Shown piece after piece: positions 36,047 through 45,270 of a DNA stretch of 64,000 bases. A program made the position numbers and the translations under genes. Each line of letters opens with the position of its first letter. The stretch's first letter is position 1. The stretch spans positions 310,001-374,000 of the forward strand of contig JAPZUD010000001.1 in NCBI GenBank assembly GCA_027533425.1, written 5' to 3'. Under the pieces are notes generated by a model. That model saw nothing but the letters and a program-made list of their open reading frames with translations. It had not been told where the DNA came from and did no database searches. Source of the DNA: Beijerinckiaceae bacterium. Its GTDB lineage: Bacteria > Pseudomonadota > Alphaproteobacteria > Rhizobiales > Beijerinckiaceae.

Positions 36047-36925
36047 TCAGCCGACGGGGATCACATCTACCGTATGATGGCCGGTCTGGCCGCCCGCCGT
36101 GCGGCTGACGCCCCGGATCGGCGCGACATCGGCATAATCGCGGCCATAGCCGACAAGGATATGGTCATCCGCGACCGCCATGGCATTGGTCGGGTCATAT
36201 TCCAGCCAGCCGACGCTGTTTCCGCACCAGACGCGCACCCAGGCATGCATGGCATCGGCGCCCGGCAGGCGCTCCTGCCCCGGCGGGGGAAGGGTGCGCA
36301 GGAACCCGCTGACATAGCCGGCGGGAATGCCGATCGCGCGAAGGCTGGCGATCATGATCTGGCTGTAATCCTGGCAGACCCCGCGCCCGGCCTCGAAGGC
36401 GGCGAGCGGCGTTGTGTCGACATCGGTGGCGGTATCGTCGAATTCCATATGCGTCGAGAGCGCAGCACCGATCGCCCGCATCGCCTCGACCGGGCTCATG
36501 CCCGGCGCGATGGCGGCCATGGCGAAATCGCGGAAGGGCACGAAGTCAGGGATGCGCGGCGAAGGGCCGAGGAAATGGAGCGGTGAATCCGGGCCGAGTT
36601 CGTTGAGATTGGCCAGTTCGAGGCGCATCCGGTCGATCGGCGGGGCGACATCGAGAACCGGCAGCGCGCTTTGCCGGTCGACATAGGCGAGGAGGCGGAG
36701 ATCGATCTCGGCATGGTCCTCGTGGAAATGCAGCGCATGGACGATGTTGCCGAAGAAATCCGTCCGGACAGCGCGCTCCGGATTGCCGTGCTCGATATCA
36801 AGCCGCGCGGCCACCAGCCGCTGCATGCCGGGCACGGTGCGCGGCTGCAGGCGCAGCAGGTGCCGGGCCTGCGCCACGGGGTGGGCATAGGCATAGCCGA
36901 GCCGGAAGGTGATCTCGTATTGCAT
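36047..36925 (-). CDS. Transglutaminase-like protein of the ATP-grasp cluster
   Basis: The 292-residue protein has an N-terminal beta domain (MQYEITFRLGYAYAHPVAQ) found in bacterial transglutaminase-like proteins. The catalytic core has the triad Cys in GRGVCQDYSQIMIASLRA, His in AMHAWVRVWC and Asp in GWLEYDPTNA. All three residues are present. Such proteins act as peptidases or transpeptidases. The ATG at 36925 lies eight bases after the stop of the ATP-grasp/alpha-E gene. It is the third gene of a leftward trio. Confidence 0.88.
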   Translation of the reverse strand: MQYEITFRLGYAYAHPVAQARHLLRLQPRTVPGMQRLVAARLDIEHGNPERAVRTDFFGNIVHALHFHEDHAEIDLRLLAYVDRQSALPVLDVAPPIDRMRLELANLNELGPDSPLHFLGPSPRIPDFVPFRDFAMAAIAPGMSPVEAMRAIGAALSTHMEFDDTATDVDTTPLAAFEAGRGVCQDYSQIMIASLRAIGIPAGYVSGFLRTLPPPGQERLPGADAMHAWVRVWCGNSVGWLEYDPTNAMAVADDHILVGYGRDYADVAPIRGVSRTAGGQTGHHTVDVIPVG

Positions 36926-36933
36926 CGGCGCGC

Positions 36934-39318
36934 TCAGGCGAAATAGCTGTCGGTCAGGGCGTCCGAGAGCCCCGCAATCCGCCATTTCAGTTCAACCAGC
37001 CATTCCGGCGTGATCGCCTCGACCGGCATGGTCGCCACATCGGCCCGCAGCTTGAGCAAGGCCTGCCCGAGCGGCGAGAGGCGGTTTTCGCGGCGCGAAC
37101 CGGGCAGCAGGTCTATATGGGCCTGCATCCGCTCGAGTTCGAACAGGATCGAGCGCGGATTCAGCGAGTCGAGGACGAGCAGGTCGCAGATGCTCTCCGG
37201 CACCGCCATCGCATAGCGCCGGCGATGCGTCATGACGCTGTCGCCCACCTCGATCATCAGGTCGAGCGCGCCATCCGGCGCATCGGCCGGGATCATCACG
37301 GCCAGCCAGTCGGCCATGGCGATCGCGCGTTCGATCGACTGCCCGATCGTCAGGAAGCGCCAGCCCATGGCGCGATACATGTTCTCGTGCACCAACCCGG
37401 AAAAGCCGGTGAGCTTCCGGATCAGGACGCTGATCGCGCGGGCGGCATCATCGCCCGGATGAACCTGCCGCCCGATCTGCTCGGCGGAACTGGCGAGATC
37501 GACAAGCGCCGACCAGCCATCCAGCGAGAACCGGTCACGGATCTTGCCGGCGCTGGTGACGGCAGACTGGATGCAGGCGCTGATTTCCGACGGCAGCGGC
37601 TGGGCAAGGTCCATCCCGTAGGTTTCGAGCAGCCCGGCCACGCGCCGGAGCAGCGGGGCATCTGTATCCGCGCTCTCGGCGAGGCGGCCGTGATAGGCCC
37701 GAAGCAGGCGCAGCATGCCTTCGGTCCGCTCGACATAGCGGCCGAGCCAGAAGAGGTTATCCGCCGCGCGCGCGGGCAGGGTGCCCGGCTGCTTGCGCAT
37801 GAAGGCGGCGCCGTCCTTGCGCAGCAGGCTCGGTTCCGGCACCGGCTTGTCGGCAACGATCCAGACATCGGCGACAGTCGAGCCATGCCGCATGGCGATG
37901 CTGCCGGGCTCAAGCGTCTGCCCGACGCGGGCAAAGCCGCCGGGCATGGCCTGCCAGCCATCGGGTGTCCGGGCGAGGAAGACGCGCAGGGTCATCGGGC
38001 GGGGCGCGAGAACGCCATCCTTCCAGGCGGGCGTGGTCGAGAGGCGCACGGCTTCCTGGCCGACAAGCGCGTGCCGCTCTTCGTCGAGCCAGCTTTCAAG
38101 CGTCATCGCCTCGGGCACGGTGCTGCCCTGCGGGTCGAGTTCGATCGGCAGGCGATTGGCATTGGCGCGGGAAATGACCAGTCTGTGCCGGTTCTCGCGC
38201 ACATATTGATACTCCGCCTCCTGCCCGCACCACCAGGTCGCGACATTCGGGATGGCGAGGCTCTCGCCGCGCAGCCTTTCGCAGAGGCGCGGCAGGAAGG
38301 CGAGAAAGGCCTGCGTTTCCAGCGCGCCGGCGCCGAGCGCATTCGCCATCGTCACGCGGCCGGCGCGGATTGTCTCGAGCAGGCCCGGCGTGCCGAGGCG
38401 CGAGCGCTCGTCAAGCTCGAGCGGATCGCACCAGGCGCTTTCCAGCCGCCGCCAGAGCACGCTGATCGGCTGCGGGCCGTCAATGGTCCGGACCTTGAGA
38501 TCCTGCCCCTCGACGATGAGATCCTCGCCCTCGAGCAGCGACAGGCCGAGATAGCGGGCAATATAGGCCTGCTCGTAATAGGTTTCGTTGAAAAGCCCCG
38601 AGGTCAGCAGCCCGACGCTGCCGGTGCCCGGTGCGCGGAGCCGGTCCAGCATGTCGCGGAAGGCGCCGAAGAACCCGGCGAGCCGGTGCACATTGGATTG
38701 CCGGTAGATCTCCGCGAAAACGCGCGAGGTCGCCACCCGGGTTTCGAGCGCGAAGCCCGCGCCGGAGGGCGCTTCCGTCCGGTCGCCCAGCACCCACCAG
38801 CGGCCATCCTCGCCGCGGCCGAGATCCATGGCGATGAAATGCAGGAAATGCCCCGAAGCCGGCTTCACCCCGACCAGCGGGCGCAGCCAATGCGGGTTGG
38901 AGGCGAGCAGGGTGCCCGGCAGGTCGCCGCTGCCGAGCAGGCGGTTCTCGCCATAGATATCGGCCATGACCGCCTCAAGCAACTCGGCGCGCTGCGCCAG
39001 GCCGGCGGCCAGCTCCTGCCACTCGCTTTCCGCGAGGATGACCGGCACATGGCTGAGCGGCCAGTCACGGCTGGCGACATCGCCCTTGCCGTAATGGCGG
39101 TAATAGACGCCGGCATCCCGCAGATACTGGTCGCCACGGCCGAACCGGGCCGCGATCTCCGCCGGCGACAGCGCGGAAAGATGCGCCAGCAGCGGCAGCC
39201 ACGGCGCGCGGATGCCTCCATCGGGGCCGATCATCTCGTCCGGGATGCCCTCCAGCGGCCGGTAGCCGGCCACCAGGGGCGGCAGGCCTTCCGCCAACTC
39301 TCGCGAGACCGCGCTCAT
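36934..39318 (-). CDS. Circularly permuted ATP-grasp fused to an alpha-E domain
   Basis: The 794-residue protein joins two domains that are separate genes in many genomes. The first half (about residues 60-460) is the circularly permuted ATP-grasp (DUF404/407) with [39 protein letters not shown] and [12 protein letters not shown]. The second half (about 480-790) is alpha-E (DUF403), starting [32 protein letters not shown]-grasp enzymes of this type are proposed to make peptide-like amide bonds. The ATG overlaps the stop of the upstream transglutaminase by four bases. The biological product is not known. Confidence 0.88.
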   Translation of the reverse strand: MSAVSRELAEGLPPLVAGYRPLEGIPDEMIGPDGGIRAPWLPLLAHLSALSPAEIAARFGRGDQYLRDAGVYYRHYGKGDVASRDWPLSHVPVILAESEWQELAAGLAQRAELLEAVMADIYGENRLLGSGDLPGTLLASNPHWLRPLVGVKPASGHFLHFIAMDLGRGEDGRWWVLGDRTEAPSGAGFALETRVATSRVFAEIYRQSNVHRLAGFFGAFRDMLDRLRAPGTGSVGLLTSGLFNETYYEQAYIARYLGLSLLEGEDLIVEGQDLKVRTIDGPQPISVLWRRLESAWCDPLELDERSRLGTPGLLETIRAGRVTMANALGAGALETQAFLAFLPRLCERLRGESLAIPNVATWWCGQEAEYQYVRENRHRLVISRANANRLPIELDPQGSTVPEAMTLESWLDEERHALVGQEAVRLSTTPAWKDGVLAPRPMTLRVFLARTPDGWQAMPGGFARVGQTLEPGSIAMRHGSTVADVWIVADKPVPEPSLLRKDGAAFMRKQPGTLPARAADNLFWLGRYVERTEGMLRLLRAYHGRLAESADTDAPLLRRVAGLLETYGMDLAQPLPSEISACIQSAVTSAGKIRDRFSLDGWSALVDLASSAEQIGRQVHPGDDAARAISVLIRKLTGFSGLVHENMYRAMGWRFLTIGQSIERAIAMADWLAVMIPADAPDGALDLMIEVGDSVMTHRRRYAMAVPESICDLLVLDSLNPRSILFELERMQAHIDLLPGSRRENRLSPLGQALLKLRADVATMPVEAITPEWLVELKWRIAGLSDALTDSYFA

Positions 39319-42300
39319 GAGACAGGGCCCGGAGGCATCCGGAGGTCGAGTGTCATCGGGAATTCGGGATGCGGTTGGGTGCGTGCCGGGACATAGGAGC
39401 CGGCAGAATGGCCGTAAGGCTCGAACCGGGCAAGACGGCGCGCCTGCGCCTCGTTCGAATTCACGGGAAAGGTCTCGTAATTGCGCCCGCCGGGATGGGC
39501 GACATGGTAGACGCATCCCCCGAGGGCGCGGCCGGAATGCGTGTCGAACACGTCGAAAGTGAGCGGCGTATCCACCGGCAGCACCGGGTGAAGCCCGTTC
39601 GGCGGTTGCCACGCCTTGAAGCGGACGCCGCCGACGCCGATTCCGCTCGAACCGACCCGCGTCAGCGGCACCAGCCGGCGGTTGCAGGCGACATGATAGC
39701 GCGCTGGATCGCCTGTCATCAGCTTGACCTGCAGCCGTTCGACCGAGGAATCGACGAAGCGCACAGTGCCGCCGACAGCTCCTGTCTCGCCGAGCACGTG
39801 CCAGGGCTCCAGAGCCTGCCGGACCTCCAGCTTCACGCCCTCGAACTCCACCTCGCCGCAGGTCGGGAAGCGGAACTCGAACTGCGCCTGGTACCATTCC
39901 GGCAGAAGCGGGAAGCCATGTCGGCCGAGATCGTCCAGCACCTCGAGGAAATCGGTCCAGATCATATGCGGCAGCATGAACCGGTCATGCAGCTGCGTGC
40001 CCCAGCGGGTCAGCGGGCCGTCGAGCGGCTTCTGCCAGAGCCGGGCGATCAGCGCCCGGATCAGCACCTGTTGCGCCAGGCTCATCCGCGCATTGGGCGG
40101 CATCTCGAAGCCGCGGAACTCGACAAGCCCCAGTCGCCCGGTCGGGCCATCGGGCGAGAACAGCTTGTCGATGCAGATCTCGGCGCGATGGGTGTTGCCG
40201 GTCACATCAACCAGCATGTTGCGGAGCAGCCGGTCCACCAGCCAGGGCGGCGGCGCCTGCCCCTCGCCGGGGCGGGGGATCTGCCGCATGGCGATTTCCA
40301 GCTCGTAGAGGGCGTCATGCCGGGCTTCGTCGATCCGCGGCGCCTGGCTGGTCGGACCGATGAAGAGGCCCGAGAACAGGTAGGACAGGCTGGGATGGCG
40401 GTTCCAGTGCAGGATCAGGCTGCGCAGCAGGTCGGGCCGGCGCAGGAACGGGCTGTCGAGGGGTGTCGCCCCGCCGACGACGACATGGTTGCCGCCGCCC
40501 GTGCCGCAATGGCGGCCATCGATCATGAACTTGTCGGCGCCAAGCCGGCAGAGCCGCGCTTCCTCGTAGATCGCCTCGGTCGTGGCAACACAATCCCGCC
40601 AGCTCGAGGCGGGATGGATGTTGACCTCGATCACGCCCGGATCGGGCGCCACGCGGATGACATTGAGGCGCGGGTCATTCGGCGGAGAATAGCCCTCGAT
40701 ATGCACCGCGAGGCCGCGCCCGGCGACCTTCTCCTCGATGATCGCCAGCAATTCAAGATAATCCTCGGCCCGTTCCACCGGCGGCATGAAGATGCAGATC
40801 CGCCCGTCGCGCACCTCGATCGACATGGCGGTGCGCACGGCCGGTCCGTCGCTGACCAGCTGCTGCTCGGCCCGCTCCTGGCCCGGCGCGCTGCTTTCCA
40901 CCGAAACAAAGGCCTGTCCCGCAGGGTCCGGCGACTGGCGCCGGTCGAAGACCGGCAATTCGCCGGAAATCGCCGTCGGATCGATCGGGTAGGTGTAGGG
41001 GTAATGCGCGGCGGGCACATGCGGCAGCGCTTTCAGCGGCAGGCGGAACCCCGCCGGGCTGTCCCCGGGGATGAGGGTGAGTTTGCCCCGCCGTGTCTGC
41101 CATTTCTCGCTCCGCCATGGCCGGTGCTGCGCCTGCGCCCGCTGGACCGGCAGGACGTAGGCGACGGGGTTCACGAGGCCCCGTTCGAAGACACGCGCAA
41201 TGCGCGAGCGCTCCTCCGGGTCGTCGAGCTTGGAATCGCCCGGCGTCACGTTGACGGGCAGGTTGGCTTCCTGGTTCACCCAGACCGCCGGATCCTCATA
41301 GACAGGCTGGACGAACTCGTTCTCGATTCCGAGCCCCTCGGCGATATCGGCGAGCAGGGCGCCGGCATTCTCGACCGTCGCATCCGCGCGCGGGGCCTCA
41401 CCGGCAATCCGCGCCGCATCCTTCCAGACCGGCTGTCCATCGCGCCGCCAGTAGAGCGAGAAGGTCCAGCGCGGCAGGCTCTCGCCGGGATACCACTTGC
41501 CCTGGCCGTAATGCAGGAAGCCGGACGGGGCGAACCGGTCCCGCAGGCGGCGGATCAACGTATCGGCGAGATCGCGCTTGGTCGGGCCAACCGCATCGGT
41601 ATTCCACTCGGCGGACTGGAAATCGTCGATGGAAATGAAGGTCGGCTCGCCGCCCATGGTGAGCCGCACATCCTCGGCCTTGAGAACGCCGTCGACCTTC
41701 TCGCCCAGAGTGTCGAGCGCGTCCCAGGCCTCATCCGAGAACGGCTTGGTGATGCGCGGCCGCTCGGCGAAACGCGTTACCTTCATGTCGAACTCGAAAT
41801 CGACATTGGCGAAACTGGCCATGCCGGCAATCGGCGCGGCATTCCGGTAATGCGGCGTCGCCGCGAGCGGGATATGGCTTTCGCCAGCCAGAAGGCCGGA
41901 CGTCGGGTCAAGCCCGACCCAGCCCGCGCCGGGCAGGTAAACCTCGGCCCAGGCATGGAGATCGGTGAAATCGACCTCGGTTCCCGCCGGACCGTCGAGG
42001 GCCTTCAGATCCGGCTTGAGCTGGATCAGGTAGCCCGAGACGAAGCGTGCGGCGAAGCCGAGATGGCGCAGCGCATGGACGAGCAGCCAGCTGGAATCGC
42101 GGCAGGAGCCGAGGGCCGCGTTCAGCGTTTCCTCGGGCGTCTGGACGCCGGGCTCCATCCGGATTGTGTAATTGACCTCCCGGGCAATCCGCGCATTGAG
42201 CGCGACGACGAAATCCACCGTCGACGGGGCCTCGCGCGGGACATCCTGCAGGAAACGGGCGAGGAGGGGTCCAGCCGGCTCTACGGCCCGGTACACGGCG

Positions 42301-42641
42301 AGATCGTCGCGGATATCTGCGGGATAATGGAACGGATACCGGACCGCCTCTTCCTCGACGAAAAAGTCGAAGGGGTTGTAGACGGTCATGTCCGCGACGA
42401 GATCCACCTCGATCCGGAATTCCGTCACCGGTTCCGGGAAGACGTAGCGCGCCTGCCAGTTGCCGTACACATCCTGCTGGTGGTTCACGAAATGCCCGCC
42501 GGGCGAAACCTTGATCGAATGCGACAGCACCCGCGTGCGGCTGTGCGGCGCGGGCCGCAGCCGGACGATCTGCGGTCCGAGCGTGACCGGGCGGTCATAG
42601 CGGTAATGGGTGAGGTGGTGCAGGCCGGCAAGGATGGTCAT
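39315..42641 (-). CDS. Large transglutaminase/DUF2126 protein
   Basis: The 1108-residue protein starts with a transglutaminase N-domain ([19 protein letters not shown]). The catalytic core has Cys in [19 protein letters not shown], His in [12 protein letters not shown] and Asp in [10 protein letters not shown]. From about residue 300 to the end it is DUF2126, with its usual [12 protein letters not shown] and [10 protein letters not shown]. The ATG at 42641 was chosen because the N-domain begins there; longer starts add a poorly conserved 19 residues. It is the first gene of the trio. Partner enzymes suggest peptide ligation and peptide cleavage or exchange in one pathway. Confidence 0.88.
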   Translation of the reverse strand: MTILAGLHHLTHYRYDRPVTLGPQIVRLRPAPHSRTRVLSHSIKVSPGGHFVNHQQDVYGNWQARYVFPEPVTEFRIEVDLVADMTVYNPFDFFVEEEAVRYPFHYPADIRDDLAVYRAVEPAGPLLARFLQDVPREAPSTVDFVVALNARIAREVNYTIRMEPGVQTPEETLNAALGSCRDSSWLLVHALRHLGFAARFVSGYLIQLKPDLKALDGPAGTEVDFTDLHAWAEVYLPGAGWVGLDPTSGLLAGESHIPLAATPHYRNAAPIAGMASFANVDFEFDMKVTRFAERPRITKPFSDEAWDALDTLGEKVDGVLKAEDVRLTMGGEPTFISIDDFQSAEWNTDAVGPTKRDLADTLIRRLRDRFAPSGFLHYGQGKWYPGESLPRWTFSLYWRRDGQPVWKDAARIAGEAPRADATVENAGALLADIAEGLGIENEFVQPVYEDPAVWVNQEANLPVNVTPGDSKLDDPEERSRIARVFERGLVNPVAYVLPVQRAQAQHRPWRSEKWQTRRGKLTLIPGDSPAGFRLPLKALPHVPAAHYPYTYPIDPTAISGELPVFDRRQSPDPAGQAFVSVESSAPGQERAEQQLVSDGPAVRTAMSIEVRDGRICIFMPPVERAEDYLELLAIIEEKVAGRGLAVHIEGYSPPNDPRLNVIRVAPDPGVIEVNIHPASSWRDCVATTEAIYEEARLCRLGADKFMIDGRHCGTGGGNHVVVGGATPLDSPFLRRPDLLRSLILHWNRHPSLSYLFSGLFIGPTSQAPRIDEARHDALYELEIAMRQIPRPGEGQAPPPWLVDRLLRNMLVDVTGNTHRAEICIDKLFSPDGPTGRLGLVEFRGFEMPPNARMSLAQQVLIRALIARLWQKPLDGPLTRWGTQLHDRFMLPHMIWTDFLEVLDDLGRHGFPLLPEWYQAQFEFRFPTCGEVEFEGVKLEVRQALEPWHVLGETGAVGGTVRFVDSSVERLQVKLMTGDPARYHVACNRRLVPLTRVGSSGIGVGGVRFKAWQPPNGLHPVLPVDTPLTFDVFDTHSGRALGGCVYHVAHPGGRNYETFPVNSNEAQARRLARFEPYGHSAGSYVPARTQPHPEFPMTLDLRMPPGPVS

Positions 42642-42663
42642 GGGCTTCCAGATTTCGGGACAG

Positions 42664-42679
42664 GCGCCCATGTGGGCGC
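42664..42679. promoter_or_regulatory. Inverted repeat upstream of the transglutaminase trio
   Basis: GCGCCCA and TGGGCGC form a perfect 7-base inverted repeat with two bases between, 23 bases upstream of the large transglutaminase start. It could be an operator or a leader hairpin. Statistical support is modest in GC-rich DNA. Confidence 0.3.
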
Positions 42680-42758
42680 ATGTCTCGCCACGAAGCAAGC
42701 TTATTGCCGGACTTGTCCCGGCTCCATGCGGCGGCCCCGGACGGAAAAACCGGAAAGG

Positions 42759-42779
42759 CCTGCCTGTTTTCCGGGCAGG
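42759..42779 (-). terminator. Probable terminator after the ankyrin gene
   Basis: Downstream of the ankyrin stop, read leftward, CCTGCC and GGCAGG form a 6-base stem with a 9-base loop, followed by a T-rich stretch (CCTTTCCGGTTTTT). It lies between the ankyrin gene and the transglutaminase operon. This suggests the latter has its own promoter in 42642-42758. Confidence 0.45.
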
Positions 42780-42798
42780 ATGACAAGGGGCGCAGCAT

Positions 42799-43482
42799 CT
42801 ATTTTGACAGCAGGGTCACCATCGCGGCATAGCCCCGGCTCCTTGCATGGTCGAGCGGGGTCCGCCCCTCCCGGTCCGTCAGGTCGCGCCGGGCGCCGGC
42901 CTCGACCAGCAGCCGCACCGTCTCGACATGCCGCGGGCCGCCATTGCCGAGGATCACGGCCTCGATCAGGGCCGTCCAGTGCAGATTGTTCACATGGTCG
43001 AGCGGCGCGCGGGCCTTGATCAGCGTTTTCACAACGCCGTCATGGCCGAGATGCGCCGCAGCGATCAGCGCCGTGCCCTGATAGGGGCTGGTGATCTGGC
43101 GGGGATCGCCGCCGATGGCGATGGCGGTCTCCAGCGTCGGCACATCATCGGCCACAGCGGCGATGGTGATGCAATCGTAGTTCTGCGTATCGACAGCCTT
43201 CGGATCCGCCTTGCCGGCGACCAGCGCCCGCATCGCCTCGCGCTGGCGGGCATGGCAGGCGACAAGAAGCGGCGTGCGCTGGCGGCCGTCCCGCGAATCC
43301 GGTGCGGCGCCGGAGGCGATGAGGCGGCGGATCTCGGCGACATCGCCGGCATGGGCTGCCCGGTGCAGCCCCTGATAGGCGGCGATTTCGTCCGGCCCGG
43401 GCGGCACCTGCGCCCGGGCGATGCTGGCGAAACCGAGCAGGGCCAGCACAAGGCCGGCCCCGAGGGCGTGTCGAAGGTCCAT
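42799..43482 (-). CDS. Secreted ankyrin-repeat protein
   Basis: The 227-residue product has a Sec signal ([19 protein letters not shown]), then four to five ankyrin repeats from about residue 38 to the end. Repeat text includes [62 protein letters not shown] and [20 protein letters not shown]. It is expected in the periplasm as a protein-binding scaffold. GGGAG precedes the ATG at 43482. No partner is evident. Confidence 0.85.
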   Translation of the reverse strand: MDLRHALGAGLVLALLGFASIARAQVPPGPDEIAAYQGLHRAAHAGDVAEIRRLIASGAAPDSRDGRQRTPLLVACHARQREAMRALVAGKADPKAVDTQNYDCITIAAVADDVPTLETAIAIGGDPRQITSPYQGTALIAAAHLGHDGVVKTLIKARAPLDHVNNLHWTALIEAVILGNGGPRHVETVRLLVEAGARRDLTDREGRTPLDHARSRGYAAMVTLLSK

Positions 43483-43566
43483 GGCGTCATCTCCCGATCC
43501 GGGCAGGTGCCTCCCGCCTCTTGATTGCACCATCGGAGCGCAGAACGCCGCCTGCGGCAAGGCCCG

Positions 43567-43938
43567 CTAGGGTTGTTCCCATTGCGCGATCGGCCAGATC
43601 TCGATCGCGCCTTCGAACATGCCACCGAGATGGGCGCCGGGATGCATCCGCGCAATCTCGACCGCCTGCTCCATGCTGCTGGCCTCGATCATGAAAAACG
43701 CGCCGGGCGGTTCCGTTGTCGGCTCGTAGAGGCCTTCGCCTGCTGTGACGCCGGAAGCCGTCGCCTTGAGCCAGCGCGCCTCCTCGGGGAGGCCGAGGGA
43801 CCCGGTGATCCGCACATGCCCGCTCGCCTTGAACGCCGCATCCAGCGGTGCGCACATCTCGCCGATCCGGTCGAACTGCGCCGAATCCAGTCCGGCAAAG
43901 TCATCCGCATTGTATCGGCAGAGGCAGAGGAACAGCAT
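43567..43938 (-). CDS. YCII-related (DGPF) domain protein
   Basis: The 123-residue protein has the ferredoxin-like fold pattern of YCII/DGPF proteins: MLFLCLCRYN at the start, GHVRITGSLGLPEEA in the middle and GAFFMIEASSMEQAVEIARMHPGAHLGG near the end, then IEIWPIAQW. These small proteins are often linked to regulators or polyketide-like chemistry, but their roles are unclear. GGGAG lies six bases before the ATG at 43938; an ATG two codons earlier directly touches it. The gene ends 84 bases before the ankyrin gene starts. Confidence 0.78.
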   Translation of the reverse strand: MLFLCLCRYNADDFAGLDSAQFDRIGEMCAPLDAAFKASGHVRITGSLGLPEEARWLKATASGVTAGEGLYEPTTEPPGAFFMIEASSMEQAVEIARMHPGAHLGGMFEGAIEIWPIAQWEQP

Positions 43939-44179
43939 CGTCATCTCCCGGAAGGGCAGGGGGTGCAAGGCAATCCACAGGCCGGAACCATGTCGTATTC
44001 TGCAACGCCCGGGCCTGCGTTCCAACCCGGGGAGCCCGGTTTTCCAGCCCCGATCCGCCCGGGGCCGGCGCCCGGGCTGCAAGATCGGCCTTGCGCCTTT
44101 CGTCGGAGATTGCAAACATCGACCCCAGCGGCGGGAGGCATCGGTGCCCACCGCCTTTGATCATGAAGCGGAGTGTTCC
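43939..44179. other. Divergent intergenic region before the TRAP genes
   Basis: This 241-base region holds the promoters for the leftward YCII gene and the rightward TRAP genes. Several GC-rich inverted repeats are visible (for example around 44030-44090), but none is a distinct operator. GGAG lies seven bases before the TRAP binding-protein ATG. No gene is seen. Confidence 0.3.
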
Positions 44180-45148
44180 ATGTTTCTTTCCCGTCGTGAC
44201 GCCCTGAAGGGCGCTGCCGCCCTTGCGGCCCTGTCTGCCACTGGCGGTTCAGCCCTGGCGCAGGCCAAGTTCTTCCGCATCGGCACCGGCGGTACCGGCG
44301 GCACCTATTATCCGATCGGCGGCATCATCGCGAACGCCATCTCGGGCGACAAGCTCAACGCGTCGGCGGTGGCTTCGAACGGTTCGGTCGCCAATGTCAA
44401 CGCGATTGTCGGCGACGCGTCCGAATCCGGTTTCAGCCAGGCGGATGTCGCCACCTGGGCCTATACCGGCACGGGCATCTACGAGGGCAAGCCGAAGGTC
44501 GATGAACTGCGCGCCATCGCCAATCTCTATCCCGAGACGGTGCATATCGTTGTCAAGAAGGGCCTCGGTGTGAAATCGCCGGCCGATATCAAGGGCAAGC
44601 GCTTCTCGGTGGATGAGCCGGGCTCGGGCTCGCTCGTCAATGCGCGCGCCATCCTCGCCGCCTATGGCGTGACCGACCGGGACTACAAGCCGGAATTCAT
44701 CAAGCCGGGCCCGGCCATCGAGAAGATGAAGGACGGCTCGCTCGACGGCTTCTTCTTCACCGGCGGCTATCCGTTCGGCGCGCTGACCGAACTCGGGGCC
44801 ACGCATGGCTTCGAGCTGGTGCCGGTCGATGGTCCGCAGGCGGCGGAGCTGAAGAAGAAGTTCACCTTCTTCGCCGACGACATCATCCCGGACAATGCCT
44901 ACAAGGACACGAAAGGCGTGAAGTCGCTCGCTGTCGGCGCGCAATGGGTCACCACCGCCAAGATCGACGCGGATACCGTGTACGAGGTCACCAAGGGCCT
45001 CTGGTCTGACAAGGCCCGCGCCGCGCTGGATGCCGGCCATGCCAAGGGCAAGGCCATCGTGAAGGCGAATGCCCTGGCCGGGCTCGGGATTCCGCTGCAT
45101 CCGGGTGCCGAGCGCTTCTACAAGGAAGCCGGCCTCCTGAAGGGCTGA
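44180..45148 (+). CDS. TAXI-family TRAP transporter binding protein
   Basis: The 322-residue periplasmic protein has a Tat-like signal (SRRDALKGAAALAALSA). Hallmarks of the TAXI group are FRIGTGGTGGTYYPIGGIIANAI, SQADVATWAYTG and the ligand-site stretch VKSPADIKGKRFSVDEPGSGS. TAXI proteins bind small dicarboxylates or amino acids such as glutamate and deliver them to a fused TRAP permease. That permease is encoded next, after 122 bases that contain a terminator. GGAG seven bases before the ATG supports the start. Confidence 0.92.
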   Translation: MFLSRRDALKGAAALAALSATGGSALAQAKFFRIGTGGTGGTYYPIGGIIANAISGDKLNASAVASNGSVANVNAIVGDASESGFSQADVATWAYTGTGIYEGKPKVDELRAIANLYPETVHIVVKKGLGVKSPADIKGKRFSVDEPGSGSLVNARAILAAYGVTDRDYKPEFIKPGPAIEKMKDGSLDGFFFTGGYPFGALTELGATHGFELVPVDGPQAAELKKKFTFFADDIIPDNAYKDTKGVKSLAVGAQWVTTAKIDADTVYEVTKGLWSDKARAALDAGHAKGKAIVKANALAGLGIPLHPGAERFYKEAGLLKG

Positions 45149-45174
45149 ATCCGCAGGTTGAAGACGGGTTGATC

Positions 45175-45207
45175 GCCCGCGCGGCAGGCAATGCCGTGCG
45201 GGCTTTT
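45175..45207 (+). terminator. Terminator between TRAP binding protein and permease genes
   Basis: A 12-base stem with one G-U pair (GCCCGCGCGGCA and TGCCGTGCGGGC), a 5-base loop (GGCAA) and a following TTTT form a strong rho-independent terminator. It lies 26 bases after the binding-protein stop. Partial read-through would give more binding protein than permease. Confidence 0.85.
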
Positions 45208-45270
45208 CCATGGAAATACGGGGAGGGGCCGGCTTGATGCCGGGTCCGTTCGGGCTTTCGGGGGGCACGA

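Noticed and set aside
39369-43019. Very long open frame on the plus strand (over 1200 codons), and similar ones at 37117-39396, 33244-35349 and 20858-22597
   Set aside because: They run opposite to clear genes (transglutaminase/DUF2126, ATP-grasp/alpha-E, monooxygenase, iolG/phosphatase). Their translations have no motifs and biased composition. In GC-rich DNA the strand opposite a gene often lacks stops.
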